Shown here piece by piece: positions 1-8,640 of a stretch of DNA of 64,000 nucleotides (the stretch's first letter is position 1; each line of letters starts with the position of its first letter). The DNA is from Chlorobaculum tepidum TLS (GTDB lineage Bacteria > Bacteroidota > Chlorobiia > Chlorobiales > Chlorobiaceae). The stretch lies in contig NC_002932.3 in the NCBI RefSeq assembly GCF_000006985.1, positions 209,501 through 273,500 of the forward strand. The letters run 5' to 3'. Below the pieces are notes generated by a model. That model was not told where the DNA came from. It made no database searches and saw nothing but the letters and a program-made list of their open reading frames with translations. Position numbers and translations under genes: made by a program.

Positions 1-969
1 CGGCTGATGCTGGCGGGCTATTCGGTCTCGACGTTGAGCCGTCCGCTGATGGCGCTGGCTGGCGGCTGGCATCAGGTGCTGGCCGCGCGTCTCGTTGACC
101 GCTTCGGCAAGGGCGTCCGCACCGCGCCGCGTGACGCCATTATTGCGGATTCCACCGAACCGTCATGGCTTGGCCGCGCTTTCAGCTTTCACCGCTCGAT
201 GGACACTATGGGCGCGGTTGTCGGCCCGGCCATCGCCTTTATCGGCTTGCAAGTGTACCACAGCTCTTACCGTCAGCTTTTCTGGCTCTCGAGCCTGCCG
301 GGCGTTCTCGCCGTGCTCATCATCGTCTTCTTCATCCGGGAAAAGCGGGACGCGCCGGTCAGGGCTGACGCTGAAAAGCCGCGGAGTACCGGAGGCGGGA
401 AGCTCGACCGGCGGGCGTGGTTTTTCATCGTGATCGTCGCGGTCTTCGCGCTGGGCAATTCGAGCGATGCGTTTCTGATCCTCCGTGCCGGCCAGCTCGG
501 CGTTCCGGCGGCGATGATTCCCGCCGTTTATCTGCTCTTCAATCTCGTCTATTCCATCACGGCCATTCCCGCCGGAATCGTCGCCGACCGGTATGGCCGC
601 AAGCGGCTCATTCTCGCAGGATTCGTGCTGTTCGCCGCCCTGTACGCAGGGTTCGCCGTGGCGGGAAGTCCGCTTGCCGTGTGGGTTTTGTTCGCACTTT
701 ACGGAGTCTTCATGGGGCTGACCGAGGGGATCCAGAAGGCGTTTCTCGCTACGCTGACGCCGGAAGGTCTCAAAGGCACGGCATTCGGCCTCTATGCCGG
801 AGCCGTCGGATTGGCGGCATTGCCGTCGAGCCTGATCGCCGGAGTGTTGTGGGACAGGGTTTCGCCATCAGCGACATTCTGGTTCGGCGCGGCGACAGCC
901 TTGCTCGCAGCCGCGCTGTTCGCGGTGTTTATCGCGGGGATAAAGTCGAAGCCCTCTTTCGGGGAGTGA
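1..969 (+). CDS. MFS transporter, 5' end cut by the window
   Basis: This is the C-terminal part of a major facilitator superfamily permease, an inner-membrane carrier of about twelve helices. The frame is open from base 1, so the true start lies upstream; the first internal ATG is at 7. The visible 322 residues hold a loop with GKGVRTAPRDAI, then several hydrophobic segments and a second cytoplasmic loop with DRYGRKR, an MFS motif-A relative that marks the start of the second half. The protein ends just before a tRNA gene on the other strand. The substrate cannot be told; the family includes drug, sugar and organic-acid carriers. Confidence 0.85.
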   Translation, partial: RLMLAGYSVSTLSRPLMALAGGWHQVLAARLVDRFGKGVRTAPRDAIIADSTEPSWLGRAFSFHRSMDTMGAVVGPAIAFIGLQVYHSSYRQLFWLSSLPGVLAVLIIVFFIREKRDAPVRADAEKPRSTGGGKLDRRAWFFIVIVAVFALGNSSDAFLILRAGQLGVPAAMIPAVYLLFNLVYSITAIPAGIVADRYGRKRLILAGFVLFAALYAGFAVAGSPLAVWVLFALYGVFMGLTEGIQKAFLATLTPEGLKGTAFGLYAGAVGLAALPSSLIAGVLWDRVSPSATFWFGAATALLAAALFAVFIAGIKSKPSFGE

Positions 970-980
970 GGGAGGAGTTG

Positions 981-1066
981 TGCCGAAGGCGGGAATCGAA
1001 CCCGCACGTCCATTGCTGAACACGGGATTTTAAGTCCCGGGCGTCTACCAGTTCCGCCACTTCGGC
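981..1066 (-). tRNA. tRNA-Leu (anticodon UAA)
   Basis: Read on the minus strand, the 7-bp acceptor stem GCCGAAG pairs with CTTCGGC, followed by discriminator A. The D-arm contains AACTGGTAGACGC, the anticodon loop reads CTTAAAA (UAA anticodon), and the T-arm contains GGTTCGATTCC. A long variable arm of class II type and a length of about 86 nt fit leucine. The CCA end is not encoded. It lies between the MFS gene (plus) and thiL (minus). Confidence 0.97.
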
Positions 1067-1142
1067 AACCTTTCCGGTTGGAACTCGTTTAATGTACTAT
1101 CTTTAAAGGGAATGCACAAGCTTCAGGGATCGTCGTCCGCCC

Positions 1143-2213
1143 TCACCCCGCGAAGTGATCGAATCCCCGTTTCATGTCGGCCATGTCGATGGTCATGCCG
1201 AAGATGTCGGTCAGCATCATGCCCTCTTCTTTCTCGGAGATTTCGCCGATGACCGTGATGTCGCGGTGGCTGGCGATGAGGTCGTACTGCGATTTCGGGA
1301 CGGTGAAGAGGAGCTGGTAGTCTTCGCCGCCGGTGAGCGCCCAGTCGAAGACGTCCTGCTGGAACTCTTCGGCCACGGCTCGCGCTTCGGGCAGGACGGG
1401 CAGCTTGCTCTCGTCGATCTTCGCGCCGACACCGGAGCGGCGGCAGAGGTGGCCGAGGTCGGAGACCAGGCCGTCCGAAATATCGATCATGGCGGTCGGT
1501 ACGATGCCCTCTTCGCTGAAAAAGTCGATGATGTCGATGCGTGCTTTCGGCAGCAGGTGGCAGCGAATTGCTTCGGTGTATTCCTGCAACTCGGCCATCA
1601 CCTCCTTGTTGTACGGTTCGTTGTTGCGCATCTGCTCGATCATCGTCGCCTTTTCACGCTGCAACAGGTGCAGGCCGGCGGTCGAGCCGCCAAGCGTTCC
1701 CGTCACACAGATCAAATCGCCCGGCGACGCGCCTTTGCGCAATGTGAGCAGCTCCGGCGTTGTCGTTCCGGTCATTGAAACCGAGATGAACAGCCCCGAC
1801 GCCGACGACGAGGTGTCGCCGCCCGCGATGGCGAGGCCATAGATTTCGGCGGCGTGGTTCATTCCCTTGTACAGCTCTTCGACCATCTCCACTGGCATCT
1901 TCGGCGGTACGGCGATCGAGATCACGGCGTAATCCGGCATGGCGTTCATCGCGCAGATGTCCGAGACGTTGACGCTGATTGCCTTGCTTCCGAGGTGGTG
2001 TAGTGGCGTGGTCAAGAGGTCGAAGTGGACGTGTTCGGTCAGAATGTCGGTCGTCGCGACCTGCACCACCGACTCGTCGCTTTGCCACACCGCGCAGTCG
2101 TCGCCGATCCCTTCGATCAGCTCCGGTCGCTGCTTTGTGGAGGGGGCGGTAATCTTTGCAAGCCGGTCGATCAGACCGAATTCGCCAATCTCGGAAATAG
2201 GGTTATATGACAT
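1143..2213 (-). CDS. thiL: Thiamine-monophosphate kinase
   Basis: ThiL phosphorylates thiamine monophosphate with ATP to thiamine diphosphate, the last step of cofactor synthesis, in the cytosol. The 356-residue protein has the expected N-terminal pattern ISEIGEFGLIDRL, the metal/phosphate motif GIGDD at residues 35-39, the segment SVNVSDICAMNA, the glycine-rich GGDTS and a C-terminal ALTGGEDYQLLF. These are hallmarks of the PurM/ThiL (AIR synthase-like) fold, and the length is near the family norm. It is divergent from ftsY with only about 80 bases between starts. No TPP riboswitch was seen upstream. Confidence 0.95.
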   Translation of the reverse strand: MSYNPISEIGEFGLIDRLAKITAPSTKQRPELIEGIGDDCAVWQSDESVVQVATTDILTEHVHFDLLTTPLHHLGSKAISVNVSDICAMNAMPDYAVISIAVPPKMPVEMVEELYKGMNHAAEIYGLAIAGGDTSSSASGLFISVSMTGTTTPELLTLRKGASPGDLICVTGTLGGSTAGLHLLQREKATMIEQMRNNEPYNKEVMAELQEYTEAIRCHLLPKARIDIIDFFSEEGIVPTAMIDISDGLVSDLGHLCRRSGVGAKIDESKLPVLPEARAVAEEFQQDVFDWALTGGEDYQLLFTVPKSQYDLIASHRDITVIGEISEKEEGMMLTDIFGMTIDMADMKRGFDHFAG

Positions 2214-2291
2214 ATATTTGCGTACATTGAATTCAATCCGGAATCCGTTCCGATCCCTTCGTCTGTAAACATAGCCAATTTCTCATTTTCC

Positions 2292-3242
2292 ATGGGCTTT
2301 TTTGACAAGTTAGGGCTGTCGCGCCTCAAGGAGGGGCTCACCAAAACCCGCGACACGCTTCGCGACAAACTGGCGTTTGTTTCCCGGGGCAAAACCGAGG
2401 TGGATGACGAGTTCCTCGAAGAGCTCGAAAACATTCTCGTTGCCGCCGATGTGGGTGTCGAGACCACGCTTGACATTGTCGATGCGGTCACCGTGCGCTC
2501 CAAAGGCAAAACCTACCGTTCGGAGGAGGAGCTGAACGAGATGGTGATGGGCGAAATTCGCAACCTGCTTGTCGAGTCGGGCCACGAGCATCCGGTTGAT
2601 TTCGACGCGCCGTTGTCGGCAAAACCCTACGTCATCATGATCGTCGGCGTCAACGGCGCGGGCAAGACCACCACCGTGGCCAAGCTGGCGCACAACTACG
2701 ACAAGGCGGGCAAGAAGGTGGTGATCGCCGCCGCCGACACCTTCCGCGCCGCGGCCTACGAGCAACTCAAAATCTGGGCTGATCGCGCCGGAGTGCCGAT
2801 CATCGGCCAGGGGCAGGGAGCCGATCCGGCCTCGGTGGTGTTCGACTCGGTCAGCTCGGCGGTTTCGAAGGGCACGGATGTGGTGCTGGTCGATACGGCG
2901 GGCAGGCTGCACAACAAGAGCCACCTGATGGAGGAGCTGGCCAAAATCATGCGCGTGGCCAAGAAAAAGATCCCCGAAGCGCCGCACGAAGTGCTGCTGG
3001 TGCTCGACGGCACCACCGGCCAGAACGCCGTACAGCAGGCTCGCGAGTTTACGAAGTTCGTCAACGTCACCGGCCTCGTCATGACCAAACTCGACGGCAC
3101 CTCAAAAGGAGGCATCGTGCTTTCGATCTCCCGCGAACTGAACCTGCCGGTCAAGTACATCGGGGTCGGCGAAAAGATCGACGACCTCCAGCTCTTCGAC
3201 CGCAAGAGCTTCGTCGAAGCGCTGCTCGAAAAAGAGAAGTGA
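2292..3242 (+). CDS. ftsY: Signal recognition particle receptor FtsY
   Basis: FtsY is the SRP receptor GTPase that docks ribosome-SRP complexes at the inner membrane. All NG-domain motifs are present: P-loop GVNGAGKT (119-126), DTFRAAA (149-155), DTAGR (201-205) and TKLD (265-268). At 316 residues it is a short form. The N-terminal helix (MGFFDKLGLSRLKEGLTKTR) begins almost at once, without the long acidic A domain of E. coli FtsY. It converges on the DUF123 gene, with 6 bases between the two stops. Confidence 0.96.
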   Translation: MGFFDKLGLSRLKEGLTKTRDTLRDKLAFVSRGKTEVDDEFLEELENILVAADVGVETTLDIVDAVTVRSKGKTYRSEEELNEMVMGEIRNLLVESGHEHPVDFDAPLSAKPYVIMIVGVNGAGKTTTVAKLAHNYDKAGKKVVIAAADTFRAAAYEQLKIWADRAGVPIIGQGQGADPASVVFDSVSSAVSKGTDVVLVDTAGRLHNKSHLMEELAKIMRVAKKKIPEAPHEVLLVLDGTTGQNAVQQAREFTKFVNVTGLVMTKLDGTSKGGIVLSISRELNLPVKYIGVGEKIDDLQLFDRKSFVEALLEKEK

Positions 3243-3248
3243 AAACGT

Positions 3249-3827
3249 TCAGCCTTGCCGGATCAGATCAGGCATTGCTTTTTCGAGGCACGGCAACAAG
3301 GGTTCCAGCTTGTCAATCCTGAAAAGATGCGTACCTGCGGCGGCGTCCTGGGCGCCGAGGCGGTCGGCGACGGGCGTGGTTTCTGGCATTGCGGCGAGCG
3401 TTGCGGCGAGTCGCGCTTCAATGCGCTCCGCTCCCGGAAAAATAAACACATGCGCGAGTTCGGCTTCCTCGCGGTCGAGCAAAAAGTCGATGTGCCAGTG
3501 CAGTTTTTTATCCCCCCGACTGGCCGGCGCGCGGTATCCCCATGACATGAACAGTTCGAGCAACGCGCTCCTGATGGCGTGCGGCGGCTTGCTGTCGCTT
3601 CGCGAGGCGTGACGGAGCAGGCGCGAGGCGAGCGGGAAGCGCCCTTTCGCGCTGCCGAGCGCCGAGCCGACGTAGAGGTAGTGGCTCGGTTGCAGTTCGA
3701 GCGGTTCACTTTTGCGGAATTTGCCGAACGCCACTTTGATTGCGCGGTCGAGGTTGATCAGCAAGATGTAGCTGCCCTGTCGGGAATTCTGCCCGAAAAT
3801 GGTATACTGCATTGCCCGGAATTGCAT
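3249..3827 (-). CDS. DUF123 / GIY-YIG-like nuclease-fold protein
   Basis: The 192-residue protein matches the DUF123 family, a variant of the GIY-YIG nuclease fold. The two fold-marking strands read GSYILLINL and YLYVGSALG, followed by a conserved basic stretch with RLLRHAS and the LHWHIDFLL segment. DUF123 domains are often linked to endonuclease III-like DNA repair enzymes, but here the gene stands alone. DNA or nucleotide processing is inferred from the fold only. A second in-frame ATG at 3812 gives a protein five residues shorter and may be the true start. Confidence 0.85.
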   Translation of the reverse strand: MQFRAMQYTIFGQNSRQGSYILLINLDRAIKVAFGKFRKSEPLELQPSHYLYVGSALGSAKGRFPLASRLLRHASRSDSKPPHAIRSALLELFMSWGYRAPASRGDKKLHWHIDFLLDREEAELAHVFIFPGAERIEARLAATLAAMPETTPVADRLGAQDAAAGTHLFRIDKLEPLLPCLEKAMPDLIRQG

Positions 3828-3907
3828 TATCTTTTATCAGATGCAATAGTAGCGAATCTTCGGCGGATTCCATGACGGTGTGCTGACTGGAACAGGTTGG
3901 GAAACGT

Positions 3908-4573
3908 ATGAGGATGCAACAGGATGACGACATGGCTCGGGAGCGCCAGGAGATGGTGGTAGAGCTCAAGCGTTACGGTATCAGCAACGCCCGAGTGCTC
4001 GATGCGTTTCTGACGGTCAGGCGTCATCTCTTTGTCGATGCACAGAGCCGGCCCTACGCCTACAGCGACAATGCTATGCCGATCGGATTCGGCCAGACCA
4101 TTTCGCAGCCCTATACGGTGGCGTACATGACTTCGCTGCTGGTGGAGCGCGTTCCATCCGGCAAGGTGCTTGAAATCGGTACCGGTTCGGGCTACCAGGC
4201 GGCTATTCTCGCCGAGCTTGGCTATCGTGTCTATACCATCGAGCGGATTGCCGGGTTGTACGCAGCGGCGGGGCGCGTGCTCGATGCGCTTGGTTTGCCC
4301 GTTCACCCGCGTCTCGGTGATGGAACGCTCGGCTGGCCGGAGGAGGCGCCGTTCGACGGCATCATCGTGACCGCCGCCGCGCCGCGCGAGCCGCATACGC
4401 TCATGAGCCAGCTTGCCGAAGGCGGCGTGCTCGTTGTGCCGATTGGCGACCTCGGTTCACAGCAGATGACCGTCATTCGGCGCAGGGGCGAGCGGTTCGA
4501 GCATGAGATTTTTCACAACTTCGCCTTCGTGCCGCTCTGCGGGCGTGAAGGTTGGGCAGACAACAACGAATAA
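3908..4573 (+). CDS. pcm: Protein-L-isoaspartate O-methyltransferase
   Basis: Pcm methylates isoaspartyl residues in aged proteins, using S-adenosylmethionine, to start their repair. The 221-residue protein has the family motif GQTISQP (62-68) and the SAM-binding VLEIGTGSGYQ (87-97), then the DGIIVTAAAP strand and a C-terminal hydrophobic LVVPIGD. The length is normal. It lies 26 bases ahead of the PpiD-like gene on the same strand, so a protein-quality pair is plausible. Confidence 0.95.
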   Translation: MRMQQDDDMARERQEMVVELKRYGISNARVLDAFLTVRRHLFVDAQSRPYAYSDNAMPIGFGQTISQPYTVAYMTSLLVERVPSGKVLEIGTGSGYQAAILAELGYRVYTIERIAGLYAAAGRVLDALGLPVHPRLGDGTLGWPEEAPFDGIIVTAAAPREPHTLMSQLAEGGVLVVPIGDLGSQQMTVIRRRGERFEHEIFHNFAFVPLCGREGWADNNE

Positions 4574-4599
4574 ACAGTCAAAGACAGAAAAGAGAAGTT

Positions 4600-6702
4600 A
4601 TGGCACTAATGAGCAAGTTGAGGGATAAAACGCACATCGTGTTGTTTGTCCTCGTGGCGGCGTTCCTTGCCCTGATCGTTTTCGAGTGGGGGATGAACTT
4701 CACCGGCCCCACCAGAAAAGCGGGCGTAGCCGGGAAGGTCAATGGCGAGTCGATCTCCATGAATGAATACGAAGCGTTGTACAACAACATTGTCGCCGGG
4801 TTCCGGCAGAGCAATCCAGGCGTAGAAATCACCTCCGGCCTCGACGCGAAGTTTCGCGAGCAGGCCTGGAACTATGTTGTCGATCAGACGCTTCTTGCCC
4901 AGCTTCTCAAGAAATATGGCATCACCGTCACCGACCAGGAGGTGCTCGACGCGGTCAATAATCCCGTCAATCCGCCAGCGATCATTCGCCAGAACTTCAC
5001 CGATCCCAGGACTGGCAAGATCGACCGCCAGTTGCTTGAACAGGCGCGTAGCGATCCGAAAGCCAAAGATTTCTGGCTCAACGCCCAGGAGGCGATCAAG
5101 CGCGAACTGATGGTCAACAAGCTGGTTATGACACTGAGGACCATGGTTTTCGTTACCGATCCCGAGCTTACTGAAGTGGTGCAGCGCCAGTTCACCACCT
5201 TTGCCGGTTCGTTTATTCCCTTTCCGTACAGCTATGCGGGCGCGGAAACCAATTTTCCGGTCAAAGATGACGAGATCAAGGCCTGGTACGACTCTCACAA
5301 GGAGCAGTTCCGGGAGGAGCCGGTGCGTAGCGCTGAGTTTGTCTTTTTCCCGTTGACTCCCTCCAGGCAGGATAGCCTTCAGGTTAAAAAGGAGATCGAC
5401 GGGCTGATTCCGCAGTTCGCTGCGGCAAAGAGCGACAGCGAGTTCGTCAAGATTCAGAGCGACCTGCCGAATTCGGCGAATGTTACGCTTTCAAGAGCGG
5501 ACTTTTCGCCCGCCGCAGGGCAGGCGCTGTTCAGCTCGCCGAAGCTCGTGCCCGGCCAGATTGTCGGCCCCATCGCCGACGAGGGCTACTACCGCTTGCT
5601 CAAGATTAAGAGCGTCACGACCGGCGAACCGGTTGCGAGCGCCTCGCACATTCTGATTCGCCTTAATCCGGCGGACAAGGCCGAGGCCGCGCGCGCCATG
5701 GGCCTGCTCAAAAAGATTTCCGAGGAGCTGAAGGGAGGCGCGTCATTCGCCTCGCTGGCCGCTAAATATTCCGAGGATCCCGGCAGCGCCCGCAACGGCG
5801 GTTTTGTTGGCTGGTTCACCAAGGATCGCATGGTGCCCCAGTTCGCCCAGGCGGTCTTTGCCGGCAAGCCCGGTCAGATCGTCGGGCCGGTGCAGACCCA
5901 GTTCGGCCTGCATATCATCAAGATCGAAGGGTTTGACAACCGGCGCATCGTCTGCTCGGAGGTCGCCCGCCAGATCAAGGCATCGACGCAGACCTCCGAA
6001 ACGATCAAGCGTCAAGCGCAGGCTTTCCTGACCGAGGCAAAGTCGAAGGGATTTGAAGCGGCGGCGAAGGCGCAGAGGCTCGAAGTGGGCAAAACCGGCG
6101 ACTTTACGCGCCAGAGCCTGCTCGCCGTGCCGGGCATGGGCGAGGCGATTACTGGCTTCGCATTCAAGGCCAAAGATAGTGATATTTCCGACGTGCTCGA
6201 TGCCGAGAAGGGATTCGTGGTCGCGAAGTTGTTGACGCAAAACGATACCGGTTATCACCAGCTCGACGCCCAGCTCAAGGAGATGATCAAAACCGAACTG
6301 GTTCGTGAAAAACAGGGCGCGGCGCTGAAATCGAAGCTTGTCGCTTTGTCGAAAAGCTCCGGCGGCTCGCTCGACGCCATCGCCGCAAAGGACCCGTCTC
6401 TGCGTAAAATCACCTCGAAGGAGATTCGCTGGCGCGACGGCTACATCGACGGGTACGGCGTCGATCCCCAGCTCGTGGAGGGAATGGCGGGCATGAAGCT
6501 CAACACGCTTTCGCAGCCGGTACAGACCAGCGGAGGATATGCGCTCGTGCAACTGACCAGCCGCCAGCTTGCACCGGGCACCGATCTTGCCGCCGAGAAA
6601 CAGAAGGTTTTGCCGCAACTGATGCAGGCCAGGCAGCAGCAGTTCCTTTCCGAGTATCTGCAATCGTATCGCCGGAACGCCAAAATCGAGGATTTCAGGT
6701 AG
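4600..6702 (+). CDS. ppiD: Membrane-anchored peptidyl-prolyl isomerase, PpiD/SurA type
   Basis: This is a periplasmic folding helper of about 700 residues held by one N-terminal membrane segment (about residues 12-29). A SurA-N-like helical region follows (GVAGKVNGESISMNEYEAL, then a long helical stretch). One well-conserved parvulin rotamase domain lies at about 346-447 (ASHILIRLN ... AAKYSEDPGSARNGGFVGWF ... FGLHIIKIEG). The C-terminal third resembles a degenerate repeat of the same layout. The ATG at 4600 was chosen because it follows AGAGAAG and directly precedes the membrane anchor; an upstream ATG at 4552 would overlap pcm. It may act on outer-membrane proteins with the OmpH/Skp protein encoded at 53.3 kb. 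Confidence 0.92.
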   Translation: MALMSKLRDKTHIVLFVLVAAFLALIVFEWGMNFTGPTRKAGVAGKVNGESISMNEYEALYNNIVAGFRQSNPGVEITSGLDAKFREQAWNYVVDQTLLAQLLKKYGITVTDQEVLDAVNNPVNPPAIIRQNFTDPRTGKIDRQLLEQARSDPKAKDFWLNAQEAIKRELMVNKLVMTLRTMVFVTDPELTEVVQRQFTTFAGSFIPFPYSYAGAETNFPVKDDEIKAWYDSHKEQFREEPVRSAEFVFFPLTPSRQDSLQVKKEIDGLIPQFAAAKSDSEFVKIQSDLPNSANVTLSRADFSPAAGQALFSSPKLVPGQIVGPIADEGYYRLLKIKSVTTGEPVASASHILIRLNPADKAEAARAMGLLKKISEELKGGASFASLAAKYSEDPGSARNGGFVGWFTKDRMVPQFAQAVFAGKPGQIVGPVQTQFGLHIIKIEGFDNRRIVCSEVARQIKASTQTSETIKRQAQAFLTEAKSKGFEAAAKAQRLEVGKTGDFTRQSLLAVPGMGEAITGFAFKAKDSDISDVLDAEKGFVVAKLLTQNDTGYHQLDAQLKEMIKTELVREKQGAALKSKLVALSKSSGGSLDAIAAKDPSLRKITSKEIRWRDGYIDGYGVDPQLVEGMAGMKLNTLSQPVQTSGGYALVQLTSRQLAPGTDLAAEKQKVLPQLMQARQQQFLSEYLQSYRRNAKIEDFR

Positions 6703-6734
6703 CGCCATTCAGGCAGACCCGATGCCGGAACAGC

Positions 6735-6770
6735 AAAAAGCCGCCCGGATAATTCCGAGGCGGCTTTTTT
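6735..6770 (+). terminator. Rho-independent terminator after the PpiD-like gene
   Basis: An 11-bp inverted repeat, AAAAAGCCGCC (6735-6745) and GGCGGCTTTTT (6759-6769), with a 13-base loop, ends in a run of six T. It sits 32 bases after the plus-strand stop. The A-rich 5' side could also help terminate ptsI transcripts coming from the other strand. Confidence 0.9.
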
Positions 6771-6829
6771 GTTATCGAGCTCTTACGGTCTTGCGTGTGA
6801 TATGCAGGCGGCGGAATCCGGCGCCAGGT

Positions 6830-8629
6830 TCAGTGCGCCTTGACGAACGCTTCGAGGTGCGCCTTGATGGCCGAGGCGCTGGAGAGTTTCAGGCATTCGG
6901 CGGCGAGCGCTTCGCACTCCTCGACCGTGTATTTACCTACCATCGCCTTGAGTGCCGGGATATCAGAGCTGACGATGCTGAACTCCCGGAGGCCGCAGCC
7001 AATGAGGTATGGTGTGGCCAAGGGGTCGGAACCCATGTCTCCGCAAAGCGAGACCCGGCAGTGGTTTTTCTGCGCGGTCGAAATGACGCGGTGAAGCTGG
7101 CGGATGACCGCCGGGTGGAATTTCTCGAACAGATCCTGCACGATCAGGTTGTTGCGGTCAACGGCAAGGGTGTACTGGGTCAGGTCGTTGGTGCCGATGC
7201 TGACGAAATCGACGATTTGCGTGATTTCGTCGATCAGCTCGACGGCCGCCGGCACCTCGATCATGGCGCCGATGCCCGGTTTGTCCAGCGGCTCGGTGGT
7301 GAGTGATCTGATATGTTTATAATGCTCCTCGACTGCCTGTTTGATGTGCATGATCTCCTCGACCGACGAAATCATGGGGATCAGCACGTCGATGTTGCCG
7401 TGAATGTTGGCCCTGATGACCGCCTGGAGCTGCGCGTCGAGAATCTCCGGCACGTCGATCAGAATCCTGACGCCCCGCCAGCCGAGGTTCGGGTTCGGCT
7501 CCTTGACGGGCGAGTAGATGAGCTTGTCGCCGCCGATGTCGAACAGGCGGATGACCAGCGGCTTCGGCGCGAGCATCTCGCCCATCTTGCGGTAATACTC
7601 CTGTTGTGCCGCCTCTTTTGGAGGCTTGAGATCGTCGAGGAAAAGATTTTCGGTTCTGAACAATCCCACGCCTTCGGCCCCCATCGAGTCGAGATGTTCG
7701 ATCTCCTCCTTGAAATCGATGTTCGAATAGACTGAAATCCTCACGCCGCAACGGGTAAAGGCGTGACGATGAGCCATGATCGAGTCATCGGCCTCGCGTT
7801 TGCTCTCCTCTTCCCGCTTTTTGAGATAGGTATCGACAGTTTCATCCAGCGGATTAGTGATGACAAGGCCTTCGTTGCCGTCGAGAATGATGCGTTCGCC
7901 CGAAACCGCCTTCTGCGAAAAGTTGCCCAGGCCGACTACAATCGGGATGTTGAGCGATTTGCAGATCAGCGAGACGTGCGAAGTTTTGCCGCCGGTGTCA
8001 GTGGCGAAGCCCTTGATGTTGCTGCGGCTGAGGAGAATGATGTCCGCCGGCGAGAGGTGGTGCGAGACCACAATGGAGCCTTCGGGCACCCAGGAGTGCA
8101 GCTTGCGAATGTGCAGATTTCGGATGATCCGCTCCTTGAGGTCGTGCAGGTCGGCGGCCCGCTCGCGGAAGATGACGTCGTCGGAGTTGAGGAAGTGTTC
8201 GAGAAGTTTGCCGAACTCCTGCTCGATAACGATATGCGCGGGCTTCAGCTCCTGGCGGATGCGGCGGGTGATGTTGCCGGTCAGCACCGGATCCTTGAGC
8301 AGCATGATCTGCGCCTGGAACAGATCGGAGTAGAGGCGCCCGATTTTGCGGGTGGTCACCCGTTCGATCTTTTTCAGCTCCTTTTCCGACCGGTGCAGGG
8401 CGGTCATGAAGCGCTCGATCTCCCCCTCGATGTTCTCCGGCGAGAGGTCGGCGGTTTCGTGCTCGATGGTCTCTCTGACGAATTCGTAGGTCTCTCCGAT
8501 GGCGAATCCCTTCGCGCTGCCGATGCCTTGATAACGGCGCTCCTTGCCTGTCGAAGCAGGGCGATCGGCAGGGTTTGCGCTCGAGTCCGGCGCGTCGCCG
8601 GAATGTTTCGGGGCTTTTCTGTAAACCAT
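6830..8629 (-). CDS. ptsI: Phosphoenolpyruvate-protein phosphotransferase (PTS enzyme I)
   Basis: Enzyme I takes phosphate from phosphoenolpyruvate and passes it to HPr. The 599-residue protein has the phospho-histidine motif GGKTSHVS (His218), the PEP-binding segment GVGLFRTENLFL, GGDK, a GTNDLTQY strand and the catalytic Cys529 in SLCGDMGSDP. The first 30 or so residues are a Ser/Pro-rich extension absent from typical enzyme I. It is the last gene of a minus-strand run after dnaB (11-base gap). An EIIA-like protein is encoded at 37.9 kb, but no EIIB/EIIC is in the window, which suits a regulatory phosphorelay. HPr was not found here. Confidence 0.95.
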   Translation of the reverse strand: MVYRKAPKHSGDAPDSSANPADRPASTGKERRYQGIGSAKGFAIGETYEFVRETIEHETADLSPENIEGEIERFMTALHRSEKELKKIERVTTRKIGRLYSDLFQAQIMLLKDPVLTGNITRRIRQELKPAHIVIEQEFGKLLEHFLNSDDVIFRERAADLHDLKERIIRNLHIRKLHSWVPEGSIVVSHHLSPADIILLSRSNIKGFATDTGGKTSHVSLICKSLNIPIVVGLGNFSQKAVSGERIILDGNEGLVITNPLDETVDTYLKKREEESKREADDSIMAHRHAFTRCGVRISVYSNIDFKEEIEHLDSMGAEGVGLFRTENLFLDDLKPPKEAAQQEYYRKMGEMLAPKPLVIRLFDIGGDKLIYSPVKEPNPNLGWRGVRILIDVPEILDAQLQAVIRANIHGNIDVLIPMISSVEEIMHIKQAVEEHYKHIRSLTTEPLDKPGIGAMIEVPAAVELIDEITQIVDFVSIGTNDLTQYTLAVDRNNLIVQDLFEKFHPAVIRQLHRVISTAQKNHCRVSLCGDMGSDPLATPYLIGCGLREFSIVSSDIPALKAMVGKYTVEECEALAAECLKLSSASAIKAHLEAFVKAH

Positions 8630-8640
8630 GACCGGCAGGG

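Noticed and set aside
2214-2291. TPP riboswitch before thiL
   Set aside because: The gap to ftsY is under 80 bases and shows no THI-box-like sequence.
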